A stretch of 64,000 nt of DNA, taken from contig JAJZTF010000001.1 in assembly GCA_021821945.1 (NCBI GenBank), forward strand, positions 62,001 to 126,000, given 5' to 3'. Position 1 is the stretch's first letter; each line of letters begins with the position of its first letter. The position numbers and the translations under genes were made by a program. Source of the stretch: Pseudomonadota bacterium. Lineage in GTDB: Bacteria; Pseudomonadota; Gammaproteobacteria; Burkholderiales; Gallionellaceae. This document shows, one piece after another, positions 19,370 through 28,124 of the stretch. Under the pieces are notes generated by a model, which saw nothing but the letters and a program-made list of their open reading frames with translations, did no database searches and had not been told where the DNA came from.

Positions 19370-21568
19370 ATGGACACAGAAACCCACAGTCAGCTTGCCA
19401 ACGACATCTGGAGCATCTGCAACCTGCTGCGCGGGCCGTACAAGCGCAACGAATACCGAAAGGTCATCCTACCGCTAACGGTGCTGCGTCGCTTCGATTG
19501 CCTGCTGGCACCCACCAAGGCGCAGGCGCTTGCGACCTTCAACGAGTTCAAGGGCAAGCCGGAAAGTATCATCCGGAGCGTGATGCGGTCCACCACAGGT
19601 TATCCGTTCTACAATCTGTCCAAATTGGAGCTGCGGCCCTCAGAGGCAGGCGTCAACTCACTCCTCGACGATCCCAGCAACCTGGCGCCCAATCTCAACA
19701 GCTACATCAGCAGTTTCTCGCCCAACATCCGCGCCATCTTCGAGCGCTTCAAGTTTGGTGAGCAGATTGAGCGCATGAGCGAGAAAAACCTGCTATTCCA
19801 GGTCATACGTAAATTCAGCACATTCGACCTGAGCTTTTCCGACTTGTCGGCCGACCAGGCTGCGATGCACATGGGCTATGTGTTCGAGGAACTCATCCGG
19901 ATTGGCGCCGAACAATCCAACGAGGAAGCCGGGGAGCATTTCACGCCCCGCGAGGTCATCAAGCTGATGGTCAATCTCCTGCTTTCGCCTGAACAGGACC
20001 TGCGTCGCAGCCACGTGGTGAAGACCATCTACGATCCAGCCTGCGGCACGGGTGGCATGCTCTCCGTGGCCGAAAAATACATCCGCGAACTCAACAGCGA
20101 GGCCAAGCCCTTGTTGTACGGGCAGGACTGGAACGACGAGGCGTGGGCCGTCTGCCGTTCCGACATGCTCATCAAGGGTGAAGAAGCCGACAACATTGCC
20201 CTGGGCGACACCTTCACCAAGGATGCTCACGCCCGTGACGAACAGGGCCAGAAGCGCACCTTCGACTACATGCTGGCCAATCCGCCCTTCGGCGTGGAGT
20301 GGAAGCAGCAACAGCGCTATATCGAGCACGAGAAAGACAATCTCGGTTACGAAGGCCGCTTCGGTGCAGGCACGCCGCGCATCAACGACGGCGCATTGCT
20401 CTTTCTGCAGCACATGATCAGCAAGATGCGCAGCCCCAGCGAAGGCGGCAGCCGCATCGGCATCGTCTTCAACGGCTCACCGCTGTTCACCGGCGATGCG
20501 GGCAGCGGCGAATCGGAAATCCGCCGCTGGATCATCGAGAACGACTGGCTGGAGGCCGTGGTCGCTCTGCCCGAGCAGCTGTTCTACAACACTGGCATTT
20601 CCACCTACATCTGGGTACTCACCAATCGCAAGGAAGCGCACCGCAAGGGCAAGGTACAGCTGATTGACGCTCGCAATCACTGGGTACAGATGGAGAAGAG
20701 CCTCGGCAACAAACGCCGACGCATCGGCGATCCGTCCGACGAAAAACCCAAGGAACCGGATCACATCGGCGACATCACCACGCTGCACGGCGAATTCCAC
20801 GACGGCGCCAGCCGCTGGGTACTGTTCGACCGGGATGGCAAGGTGGTCACGGTAACAACGAAGGCTCCGGCGGACGATCCGCCCGAGGGCCAGACCTGGA
20901 AGCAATTGATCGTCAGCAAAGTGTTCGACAACGAGGATTTCGGCTACCACAAGATCACCGTCGAGCGCCCTCTACGCCTCAATTTTCACGCCACGCCCGA
21001 GCGCATCGCCCGGCTGGAGGATGAGACCGCCTTCAAGAATCTTGCCAGCAGCGCCAAAAAGGATGAGGCCGCGCGCCTGATCGACATTGCCGCTGGCGAG
21101 AAGCGGCAGGAGGAAATTCGGCAGTTGCTGGCTGAATTCGCCAGGCGCCACCCGGAGATGATCAAGGACCGAAAGGTCTTCCTCACCGCCTTGAAACCCA
21201 TTGACCGCGAACTGGGTGTACGCCTGGCCGCTGCGGAACTCAAGGCCGTCATCAATGCCCTGGGGGAACGCGACGAGACCGCCGAAATCTGCCGCGACAA
21301 GGAAGGCCAGCCCGAGCCCGATGCCGAACTGCGCGACACCGAGAACGTGCCGCTCAAGGAAGGCATCCAGGCCTACTTCGAGTGCGAGGTGCTGCCCCAC
21401 GTTCCCGACGCCTGGATCGACCACAGCAAGACCAAGGTGGGCTATGAGATCCCGCTCAACCGCCACTTCTACCGCTACGAACCGCCGCGCGAGTTGTCGG
21501 TGATCGAGAGAGAAATCAAGGCGTTGGAGAAAGACATCGTGCGCCTGCTGGGGGAGGTGACGGCATGA
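19370..21568 (+). CDS. hsdM: type I restriction-modification system methylase subunit HsdM
   Basis: An N6-adenine DNA methyltransferase acting with HsdS. The N-terminal HsdM helical domain (NDIWSICNLLRGPYKRNEYR) is followed by the SAM-binding motif DPACGTGGML and the catalytic NPPF at about residue 304 (MLANPPFGVEW). At 732 aa it is longer than the ~500-aa classical subunit and carries a C-terminal extension (from about residue 500) rich in charged helices. The ATG at 19370 has no strong ribosome site. Read-through from gatCA is possible, as no clear promoter is visible. Confidence 0.95.
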   Translation: MDTETHSQLANDIWSICNLLRGPYKRNEYRKVILPLTVLRRFDCLLAPTKAQALATFNEFKGKPESIIRSVMRSTTGYPFYNLSKLELRPSEAGVNSLLDDPSNLAPNLNSYISSFSPNIRAIFERFKFGEQIERMSEKNLLFQVIRKFSTFDLSFSDLSADQAAMHMGYVFEELIRIGAEQSNEEAGEHFTPREVIKLMVNLLLSPEQDLRRSHVVKTIYDPACGTGGMLSVAEKYIRELNSEAKPLLYGQDWNDEAWAVCRSDMLIKGEEADNIALGDTFTKDAHARDEQGQKRTFDYMLANPPFGVEWKQQQRYIEHEKDNLGYEGRFGAGTPRINDGALLFLQHMISKMRSPSEGGSRIGIVFNGSPLFTGDAGSGESEIRRWIIENDWLEAVVALPEQLFYNTGISTYIWVLTNRKEAHRKGKVQLIDARNHWVQMEKSLGNKRRRIGDPSDEKPKEPDHIGDITTLHGEFHDGASRWVLFDRDGKVVTVTTKAPADDPPEGQTWKQLIVSKVFDNEDFGYHKITVERPLRLNFHATPERIARLEDETAFKNLASSAKKDEAARLIDIAAGEKRQEEIRQLLAEFARRHPEMIKDRKVFLTALKPIDRELGVRLAAAELKAVINALGERDETAEICRDKEGQPEPDAELRDTENVPLKEGIQAYFECEVLPHVPDAWIDHSKTKVGYEIPLNRHFYRYEPPRELSVIEREIKALEKDIVRLLGEVTA

Positions 21569-21609
21569 CCTTCCCGAAAAGCCCGCTCCACGCCAGCACT
21601 CGACGCGGC

Positions 21610-21638
21610 TTGACTGGCACGTTCAACCTCCCTACAAT
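21610..21638 (+). promoter_or_regulatory. sigma-70 promoter upstream of the Abi gene
   Basis: TTGACT (21610-21615) and TACAAT (21633-21638) are separated by exactly 17 bases, the best sigma-70 match in the island. Transcription would begin near 21645, just before a terminator hairpin and a short leader frame. Confidence 0.7.
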
Positions 21639-21650
21639 GCGTAGCAACAC

Positions 21651-21693
21651 ACCCGCCATGCCTCTCAACGATGCACACTTTGGCGGGTTTTTT
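21651..21693 (+). terminator. intrinsic terminator in the leader of the Abi gene
   Basis: ACCCGCCA (21651-21658) pairs perfectly with TGGCGGGT (21681-21688), followed by T to 21693. It starts only about six bases after the predicted transcription start and ends 18 bases before the Abi ATG. It would therefore truncate transcripts from the upstream promoter unless its folding is prevented. Confidence 0.65.
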
Positions 21694-21714
21694 GCGTCTG
21701 GGGTTTGCCGATGA
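21658..21714 (+). CDS. possible 18-aa leader peptide spanning the terminator
   Basis: ATG at 21658 opens a frame MPLNDAHFGGFFASGVCR whose TGA overlaps the Abi start codon (ATGA). The frame covers the loop and the right arm of the terminator hairpin, so translation would disrupt it. There is no obvious ribosome-binding site, because the ATG follows the hairpin's left arm. It is a hypothesis of a leader-attenuation arrangement and not an established gene. Confidence 0.3.
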   Translation: MPLNDAHFGGFFASGVCR

Positions 21715-22688
21715 CCACTTTCGACAAGCCCGCCCAGTCCATCGACCAGCACCTCGACACCCTGCGGCAGCGGGGGCTGGCGATCCCCGACGAAGCCCGC
21801 GCCCGGCATTACCTGGGCAACATCAGCTACTACCGCCTGTCGGCCTATACACGGCCGTTCTACCGGCCTGGCCAGACCGATCACATCTTCCTGGACGGCA
21901 CGAGTTTCGACGATGTCCTGCACCTGTACATCTTTGACCGGGAATTGCGGCTTCTGCTGTTGGATGCCATCGAACGGCTGGAAGTCGCGCTGCGCGCCCA
22001 GCTCACCAACACCCTGGCCGAGCATCACGGCCCGCACGGCTATCTCGACGCCAAGCTGTTCGACACCCGCTACGACCACGGCTGGCTGATCAACCGGCTG
22101 GACAACGAAGCCAAGGCCCGCGAGGTCGAGACCTTCCTGGCCCACTACCGCAGCAAGTACACCGCCGCACCAGCGCAGCCGCCGATCTGGATGGCGGTCG
22201 AACTGCTGACCTTCAAGGAAGTCTCCATCCTCTTTGCCCACCTGCGGCAAGCCAAGGACACCCAGCGCATCGAAGCCCACTTCGGCTGGAAATTTCCACT
22301 GCTCAAGTCCTGGTTCCGCAGCCTCTCTGATCTGCGTAATGTCTGCGCGCACCACGCCCGGGTGTGGAACCGCGAATTCGGCAGCCGCCCGGAGATGCCG
22401 AAGAGGATTCCGGCCTCCTGGCCCGTCGTGCCCGAGGCCATTGCCACCGGCGCGCACGGGCATCCGGCACAGACGCTCAATCCGCGCCGCCGCCTCTACC
22501 TGCAACTGGTGGTGATCGAAGCGCTGATGCAGGTGGTCTGTCCGGAAAGTCGGTGGGCGGAACGGCTGGTGCATCTGCTGGATCGCTATCCGCAGGTTTC
22601 GCGCCCCCACATTGGCTTCCCGCCGGATTGGGACAAGGAGGCGTTCTGGAAAGCGGCGGTCGAGGCGGCACGGGGAGTTGCGGCATGA
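21711..22688 (+). CDS. Abi family protein (AbiD/AbiF-like, Abi_2)
   Basis: A 325-aa protein of the Abi_2 family, known from lactococcal abortive-infection systems. Family features are the N-terminal KPAQSIDQHLDTLRQRGLAI, HYLGNISYYRLSAYTRPF, the central FDRELRLLLLDAIERLEVALRAQL, and the SLSDLRNVCAHHARVWNR box, which resembles a HEPN-type RxxxxH motif (RNVCAH). HEPN proteins are often RNases; this is inference here. It sits between hsdM and hsdS, and its stop overlaps the hsdS start (ATGA). The ATG at 21711 is preferred to a TTG six bases upstream. Confidence 0.85.
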   Translation: MTTFDKPAQSIDQHLDTLRQRGLAIPDEARARHYLGNISYYRLSAYTRPFYRPGQTDHIFLDGTSFDDVLHLYIFDRELRLLLLDAIERLEVALRAQLTNTLAEHHGPHGYLDAKLFDTRYDHGWLINRLDNEAKAREVETFLAHYRSKYTAAPAQPPIWMAVELLTFKEVSILFAHLRQAKDTQRIEAHFGWKFPLLKSWFRSLSDLRNVCAHHARVWNREFGSRPEMPKRIPASWPVVPEAIATGAHGHPAQTLNPRRRLYLQLVVIEALMQVVCPESRWAERLVHLLDRYPQVSRPHIGFPPDWDKEAFWKAAVEAARGVAA

Positions 22689-24064
22689 AGTACGTGCCCT
22701 ACAGTGACTACAAGCCAAGCCCGTTCGCCTGGCTTGATCGCATGCCCGCACATTGGGAGGCCGGCGCTTTGCGTTGGATGTCGCGCCGATACGCCGGCGG
22801 TACGCCCGACAAAAGCAATGAAGCCTACTGGGAAGATGGCGATATCCCGTGGATCAATTCCGGTGCTGTGAATGATGGCTATATCACCGAGCCATCGGCA
22901 TTGATAACCCGAGAAGGTTTCACCAACAGTAGTGCAAAGTGGATTCCGAAGGATGCGCTCGTAATGGCCCTCGCCGGCCAGGGCAAGACCAAGGGAATGG
23001 TTGCGCAGTTGGGCATAGAGACCACCTGCAATCAATCGATGGCGGCGATCATTCCCGATCACCGGCTCGTACCACGCTACCTTTTCTGGTGGTTGAGCGC
23101 CAACTACCAGAACATCCGAAATCTGGCAGGTGGCGAGGCGAGGGACGGCCTGAATCTGGACATGCTCGGTTCCATCCAGTGTCCCTTGCCACTGCAGCCC
23201 GAGCAGGAGGCCATCGCCCGCTTCCTTGATGCCAAGACCGCGCAGATCGACACGCTGGTGGCGAAGAAGCGTCAGCTCATCGAAAAGCTCAAGGAAAAGC
23301 GCAGCGCCCTGATAGCTCGCACCGTCACCCGTGGCCTGCCACCCGAGGCCGCCAAGGCGGCAGGGCTGGAGCCGAATCCGGAGATGAAGGATTCGGGGGT
23401 GGATTTCCTTGGAGTCGTGCCAAGCACATGGAACATCGTCCGTCTAAAGCACGTTCTTAAGGCCAAGAAAGGAGCAATCAAGACAGGGCCTTTTGGGAGC
23501 CAACTGCACAGTTCAGAAATGCTTGATAGCGAAATCAAGGTATTCAATCAGCGAACTGTAATTGATAGAGATATATCGAGCGGTGACAATTACATTTCCC
23601 TCGAAAAATTTAATGAACTGAGATCATTTGAGGTCTTTCCTGGAGATCTTCTTGTAACAACTCGCGGGACTATTGGCCGATGCATGGTAATACCGAGTGA
23701 TGCCGAGAAAGGAATCTTGCACCCCTGTCTAATGCGGTTACAGCTGAATAAGGCTCACATTACAGACCGCTATCTTGAATTGCTTATTGAAGAAAGTGGC
23801 TTCGTTCTCGATCAACTAAAACTGATGAGCAATGCAACAACCATTGAGGTGATCTATTCGGAGTCGCTGAAAGAAGTGTGGCTTGCCGTCCCTCCTTTGG
23901 CTGAGCAATTTGGGATCATTGAGTATCTGGACTGTGAGGCTGCCAAGTTTGATGCGCTTATTGAACGGACTGACGTTGCGGTCGACCGTCTCACCGAATA
24001 CCGCCAAGCCCTGATTACTTCTGCCGTAACCGGCAAAATCGACGTGCGGGAGGCTGTCGCGTGA
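22685..24064 (+). CDS. hsdS: type I restriction-modification specificity subunit HsdS
   Basis: Determines the bipartite DNA target of the HsdMSR complex. Two target-recognition domains (about residues 15-180 and 240-400) are each followed by a conserved helix: QEAIARFLDAKTAQIDTLVA in the centre and FGIIEYLDCEAAKFDALIER at the C-terminus. The 459 aa length is normal. The ATG at 22685 overlaps the Abi gene stop, and the frame open further upstream is spurious. The second recognition domain (about 23420-24000) is visibly AT-richer than the first, suggesting domain exchange. Confidence 0.93.
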   Translation: MKYVPYSDYKPSPFAWLDRMPAHWEAGALRWMSRRYAGGTPDKSNEAYWEDGDIPWINSGAVNDGYITEPSALITREGFTNSSAKWIPKDALVMALAGQGKTKGMVAQLGIETTCNQSMAAIIPDHRLVPRYLFWWLSANYQNIRNLAGGEARDGLNLDMLGSIQCPLPLQPEQEAIARFLDAKTAQIDTLVAKKRQLIEKLKEKRSALIARTVTRGLPPEAAKAAGLEPNPEMKDSGVDFLGVVPSTWNIVRLKHVLKAKKGAIKTGPFGSQLHSSEMLDSEIKVFNQRTVIDRDISSGDNYISLEKFNELRSFEVFPGDLLVTTRGTIGRCMVIPSDAEKGILHPCLMRLQLNKAHITDRYLELLIEESGFVLDQLKLMSNATTIEVIYSESLKEVWLAVPPLAEQFGIIEYLDCEAAKFDALIERTDVAVDRLTEYRQALITSAVTGKIDVREAVA

Positions 24065-24960
24065 GCACGCCATTCGAAATCCAGAGCTTCGACGAGTATC
24101 TCAACACCATCCACAAGGAGCTGGGTGCGAACGGCGAGCAGAAGCGCCGACTTTATTTTCGCGGCCAAAGCAGGCGCGTGCACGAGGGTTATTCGCTGAA
24201 GCCATCCATCGCCCGCTACGCCCATCTCGGCATGCTGCCGTTGGCTGCACTGGAACAACTGGAATGCGAGGTGCTGGAGACCTTCAGCAACCACCTGCTG
24301 ACCTATGTGCAGCACCGGCCAATGACGCCCTGGGAGGAGTTGGCGATTGCCCAGCATCACGGTCTGCCGACCCGCTTCATGGACTGGACCACCAACCCCC
24401 TGGTCGCGCTGTACTTCGCGGTACACAACACCAATGGGCGCAGTGGCGATAGCGCCGTGTACGTGCTGATTTCGAACCCCAAGCGCTATGCCGATCTCAA
24501 GCGTGGGCAGACGGTGCAGGTCAAACCCGTCGCGGACGCGGCCACCGTGCCGGCGACCGGCGAGGGCAAGGATGCCTATGAGGACTTCGGCGTCGATCAA
24601 GACACCGAGCAGACGCCAATCACCGCATCGGAGACCGCGGAGACTGACGATATCTCGGCCGATGTCGGCCCGCTGGAATTGCCGACACCGTTCAAGATCA
24701 CCGAGAACATCATCTACGATCCGCCGCACGTCTCGCCGCGCATCCGCGCGCAGGACGGCGTTCTGCTGGCCTGCTGGCAGCCGATGCGGGAACTCGAAGA
24801 GAAGGACTATCTGGAGATCGTCATCAAGCAGGGCGCCCATGACGAAATCCGCCGCCGGCTGGACCAGTACGGCGTGTTCGACAAGCAACTATTCCCCGAT
24901 CTCGACGGCATTGCCAAGTGGCTGAAATACCGTGCTTTCGAGATCAACGGGACGATATGA
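24061..24960 (+). CDS. FRG domain-containing protein
   Basis: A 299-aa protein with an FRG domain, named for its conserved Phe-Arg-Gly: RRLYFRGQSRRVHEGYSLKPS at about residues 35-55, then WEELAIAQHHGLPTRFMDWT and NPLVALYFAVHN, characteristic of the family. A central acidic segment (residues ~165-205) separates this from a C-terminal part ending in a helix-rich region. FRG proteins are frequent in defence loci but their activity is not established. It starts with GTG overlapping the hsdS stop and lies 13 bp before hsdR, implying co-expression. Confidence 0.85.
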   Translation: MSTPFEIQSFDEYLNTIHKELGANGEQKRRLYFRGQSRRVHEGYSLKPSIARYAHLGMLPLAALEQLECEVLETFSNHLLTYVQHRPMTPWEELAIAQHHGLPTRFMDWTTNPLVALYFAVHNTNGRSGDSAVYVLISNPKRYADLKRGQTVQVKPVADAATVPATGEGKDAYEDFGVDQDTEQTPITASETAETDDISADVGPLELPTPFKITENIIYDPPHVSPRIRAQDGVLLACWQPMRELEEKDYLEIVIKQGAHDEIRRRLDQYGVFDKQLFPDLDGIAKWLKYRAFEINGTI

Positions 24961-24973
24961 GGGAGCATTGCCG

Positions 24974-27900
24974 ATGCCTGGACAAACCACCGAACGCGCC
25001 TTCGAGTTTCACGTCGAAGACCTGCTACTAAAGCAGGGCGGTTGGCAGCCAGGCACCAACGCCGAGTGGGACCAGGCGCGGGCACTGTTTCCGGCGCGGG
25101 TATTTGCCTTCATCGAGGTGACCCAACCTAAGCTCTGGGCCGAGATGGCTGGGCTGCACGGCGACAATCTCCGGCCGATGCTGCTCGATGCGCTGGTGAA
25201 GGAACTGGACATCAAGGGCAGCCTGCACGTGCTGCGCCACGGCTTCAAGTTCTACGGCAAGCTGTTCCGCCTGGCCTATTTCAAGCCGGCCCATGGGCTT
25301 TCGCCGGATGTGCTGGAACTCTATGCGCGGAACCAGGTTACCGTGACCCGGCAGGTGCCCTGCCATCCCGGCGACCACAGTACGGTGGACATGGTGCTGG
25401 CGGTGAATGGCCTGCCGGTGGCGACCATCGAGCTTAAGAACCCCGGCACGGGCCAAAGCTGGCGGCACGCCGTAAAGCAGTACCAGTCCGACCGCGATCC
25501 GCGTGCCCCGCTGTTCGACTTCAAAAAGCGGGCGCTAGTGCATTTCGCCGCCGACCCGGATGAAGTTCACATGACCACGCGGCTGGCCAAGGACAAGACC
25601 GTATTCCTGCCCTTCAACCGGGGCAGCCACCCGAGACAGGTGCAGTGCGGCGCCGGCAATCCGCAGCACAAGAGCGGCTACCGCACCGGCTACTTCTGGG
25701 AAGAGACGCTGCAACACGATAGCTTTCTCGACATCCTCGGCCACTTCCTGTTCATCGAGAAGGATGAGCAGAAGGTGGATGACGGGCGCGGCGGCAAGAA
25801 GCTGGTCACCACGGAAAAGATGGTGTTCCCGCGCTATCACCAGCTGGACGCGGTGCGGGCGTTGATCGATGCCAGCCGTCTTGAGGGCGCCGGGCACAAC
25901 TACCTGATCCAGCATTCGGCGGGCAGCGGCAAAACCAACAGCATCTCCTGGCTGTCGCACCGGCTGGCCAGCCTTCACAACGCGCAGGATCAGAAGGTAT
26001 TCGACTGCGTGGTGGTGATCACCGACCGCAAGGTGCTGGACAAGCAGTTGCAGGATGCGATCTACCAGATCGAGCACGCCCAGGGCGTGGTCAAGGCCAT
26101 CGACCAGGATGCCAAGCAACTGGCCGCCGCCTTGATCGACGGCACCAAGATCGTCATCACCACGCTGCAAAAATTCCCCTTCGTGCTGCGTGGCCTGCTG
26201 CACGCGGCGGGCGCGGAAAACCAGGACAAGGCCAGCGACGAGGAAAAGCAGCAGGCCAAAGACTGGCAGGCCGCCATCGCGGCACGGCGCTACGCGGTGA
26301 TCGTGGACGAAGCCCATTCCAGCCAGACCGGCGAAACGGCACGGGAACTGAAGGCGATCCTCGGCGCAAACAACGATCAGGCGGTGGGCAATGGCGAGGA
26401 GGAGCCGGATTGGGAAGACCGGCTCAACCAGATCATGGCCTCGCGTGGCCAACAAAAGAACCTGAGCTTCTTCGCTTTCACCGCCACACCGAAGGGCAAG
26501 ACGCTGGAACTGTTCGGACGCAACGGCGAGGCCTTCCACACCTATTCGATGCGCCAGGCCATCGAGGAGGGTTTCATCCTCGACGTGCTGCGCAACTACA
26601 CGACCTACAGCACCTGGTTCAAGTTCGTGAAGCTGGTGGAGGACGACCCGAGCATCCCGAAGAAGAAGGGTGCCCGGGCGCTGGCCAAGTTCAAGGAACT
26701 GCATCCGCACAACATCGAGCAGAAGACGGAAGTGATGATCGAGCACTTCCGCGAGCATGCCCGCCACCAGCTCGGTGGCCGCGCCAAGGCGATGGTGGTG
26801 ACGGCCAGCCGCATCCAGGCGGTGCGCTACAAACTGGCCTTCGAGCAGTATCTGGCGGAAAACGGCTATACCGACATCCGGCCACTGGTGGCCTTCAGCG
26901 GCACGGTGAAGGACCCGGACACGGGCATCGAATATACCGAGCCGGGCATGAACCCGGACGTCGTCACCGGCAAGCCGATTCCAGAGAGCCAGCTACCCGA
27001 ACGTTTCACTTCCAGCGACTACCAGGTGCTGCTGGTCGCCAACAAGTATCAGACCGGCTTCGACCAGCCCCTTCTGGTGGCGATGTACATCGACAAGCGG
27101 CTGGATGGGGTGCAGGCGGTGCAGACGCTCTCACGCCTGAACCGCAAGATCGCGGGCAAGGACGAGCCCTTTGTGCTCGATTTCGTGAACAAGCCGGAAG
27201 ACATCTACGCGGCCTTCAAGCCCTATTTCGATTCGACTAGCCTACAGGAGTCGGCGAATCCAGAAATGCTGCCTCGCATCAAGCATGAACTCGATCAGAT
27301 GCAGGTGTACCACTGGAGCGAGGTCGAGGCCTTCGCCCGCATCTTCTACCGCGCACCGGAGCGTCAGAACCCGGCCGATCACGCGCACATGCAGCGGCAT
27401 TTGCAGCCGGCGGTGGACCGTTTCAAAGCCATTGAGGACGAGCAGCTGCGCAGCGCCTTCCGCGATAAGCTGGGCGGCTATGTGCGGATGTACTCCTTCC
27501 TGAGCCAAATCCTGCCGTATGGCGACCAGGATCTGGAAATGCTCTACAGCTACGCTCGCTTCCTGCTGCCGCACCTGCCGATGGACCGCGACAACACAGT
27601 GGTCAAGATCGGCAACGAGGTGGAATTGCAGTACTACCGACTGCAACGGGTTTCCAGCGGGCCGATTGATTTGAAGGTAGGCGAACCCGAGGCGGTTTAC
27701 AGTCCAAAGGAGGTTGGCACCGGCAAGGCCAAGGATGAGAAGGCTCCGCTGTCGGAGATTATTTCGGTACTGAACGAGCGCTTTGGCACGGCATTCACCG
27801 AGGAAGACCGGCTGTTCTTCGAACAGATCAAGGCGCGGGCGGCGGCCAACCAGCAGGTGATCCAGACCGCGATGGCTAATCCGCTGGACAAGTTCCAACT

Positions 27901-28063
27901 AGGCGTGCGCAAGCTGATCGAAGACCTGATGATTCAGCGGATGTCGGAGAACGACAAGATCGTTACCCGCTATATGGATGACGGCGAGTTCCAGCGCACT
28001 GCGTTTCCTATTCTGGCGCGGGAGATTTTCGAGGCGGTACATGCATCGCAATGGAAGCCATAA
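24974..28063 (+). CDS. hsdR: type I restriction endonuclease subunit HsdR
   Basis: The motor and nuclease subunit of the type I enzyme. The N-terminal nuclease domain contains IELKNPGTGQSW (PD-(D/E)xK-like, with E-x-K) near residue 155. The SF2 translocase has Walker A GSGKT at residues 317-321, DEAH at 445-448 (VIVDEAHSSQTG), the FTATP motif, and the late-helicase motif VQTLSRLNR. The C-terminal helical domain binds HsdM. At 1029 aa the length is normal. The ATG at 24974 has GGGAG eight bases upstream and is preferred over the start at 24932 inside the FRG gene. Confidence 0.95.
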   Translation: MPGQTTERAFEFHVEDLLLKQGGWQPGTNAEWDQARALFPARVFAFIEVTQPKLWAEMAGLHGDNLRPMLLDALVKELDIKGSLHVLRHGFKFYGKLFRLAYFKPAHGLSPDVLELYARNQVTVTRQVPCHPGDHSTVDMVLAVNGLPVATIELKNPGTGQSWRHAVKQYQSDRDPRAPLFDFKKRALVHFAADPDEVHMTTRLAKDKTVFLPFNRGSHPRQVQCGAGNPQHKSGYRTGYFWEETLQHDSFLDILGHFLFIEKDEQKVDDGRGGKKLVTTEKMVFPRYHQLDAVRALIDASRLEGAGHNYLIQHSAGSGKTNSISWLSHRLASLHNAQDQKVFDCVVVITDRKVLDKQLQDAIYQIEHAQGVVKAIDQDAKQLAAALIDGTKIVITTLQKFPFVLRGLLHAAGAENQDKASDEEKQQAKDWQAAIAARRYAVIVDEAHSSQTGETARELKAILGANNDQAVGNGEEEPDWEDRLNQIMASRGQQKNLSFFAFTATPKGKTLELFGRNGEAFHTYSMRQAIEEGFILDVLRNYTTYSTWFKFVKLVEDDPSIPKKKGARALAKFKELHPHNIEQKTEVMIEHFREHARHQLGGRAKAMVVTASRIQAVRYKLAFEQYLAENGYTDIRPLVAFSGTVKDPDTGIEYTEPGMNPDVVTGKPIPESQLPERFTSSDYQVLLVANKYQTGFDQPLLVAMYIDKRLDGVQAVQTLSRLNRKIAGKDEPFVLDFVNKPEDIYAAFKPYFDSTSLQESANPEMLPRIKHELDQMQVYHWSEVEAFARIFYRAPERQNPADHAHMQRHLQPAVDRFKAIEDEQLRSAFRDKLGGYVRMYSFLSQILPYGDQDLEMLYSYARFLLPHLPMDRDNTVVKIGNEVELQYYRLQRVSSGPIDLKVGEPEAVYSPKEVGTGKAKDEKAPLSEIISVLNERFGTAFTEEDRLFFEQIKARAAANQQVIQTAMANPLDKFQLGVRKLIEDLMIQRMSENDKIVTRYMDDGEFQRTAFPILAREIFEAVHASQWKP

Positions 28064-28070
28064 GGCATAA

Positions 28071-28098
28071 TTCAAGCCGTCAGGCATCACACTATTAT
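28071..28098 (+). promoter_or_regulatory. possible promoter of gatB
   Basis: TTCAAG (28071-28076), a 16-base spacer, and TATTAT (28093-28098) form a weak sigma-70-like promoter ahead of gatB. The right copy of the 9-bp island repeat lies in the spacer. Such a promoter would let gatB be expressed despite separation from gatCA. Confidence 0.4.
28077..28085 (+). repeat. right copy of 9-bp direct repeat at the defence island edge
   Basis: CCGTCAGGC, 40 bases before the gatB start; identical to 19329-19337 after gatA. Confidence 0.4.
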
Positions 28099-28124
28099 TA
28101 CTTAAAGTTTTACAGGAGTATCAA

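Larger units (their letters stand above)
19314..28124 (+). mobile_element. defence island (type I R-M with Abi and FRG genes) between gatA and gatB
   Basis: Five co-directional genes, hsdM, Abi-family, hsdS, FRG-domain and hsdR, separate gatA from gatB, which are normally adjacent in betaproteobacteria. The 9-mer CCGTCAGGC occurs near both edges (19329-19337 and 28077-28085). No integrase or transposase is present. The extent is bounded by the gatA stop and the gatB start; exact endpoints and mechanism are inferred. Confidence 0.6.

Noticed and set aside
22364-22684. Upstream extension of hsdS inside the Abi gene
   Set aside because: Ala/Gly/Arg-rich shadow translation; the ATG at 22685 overlapping the Abi stop gives the standard HsdS N-terminus.
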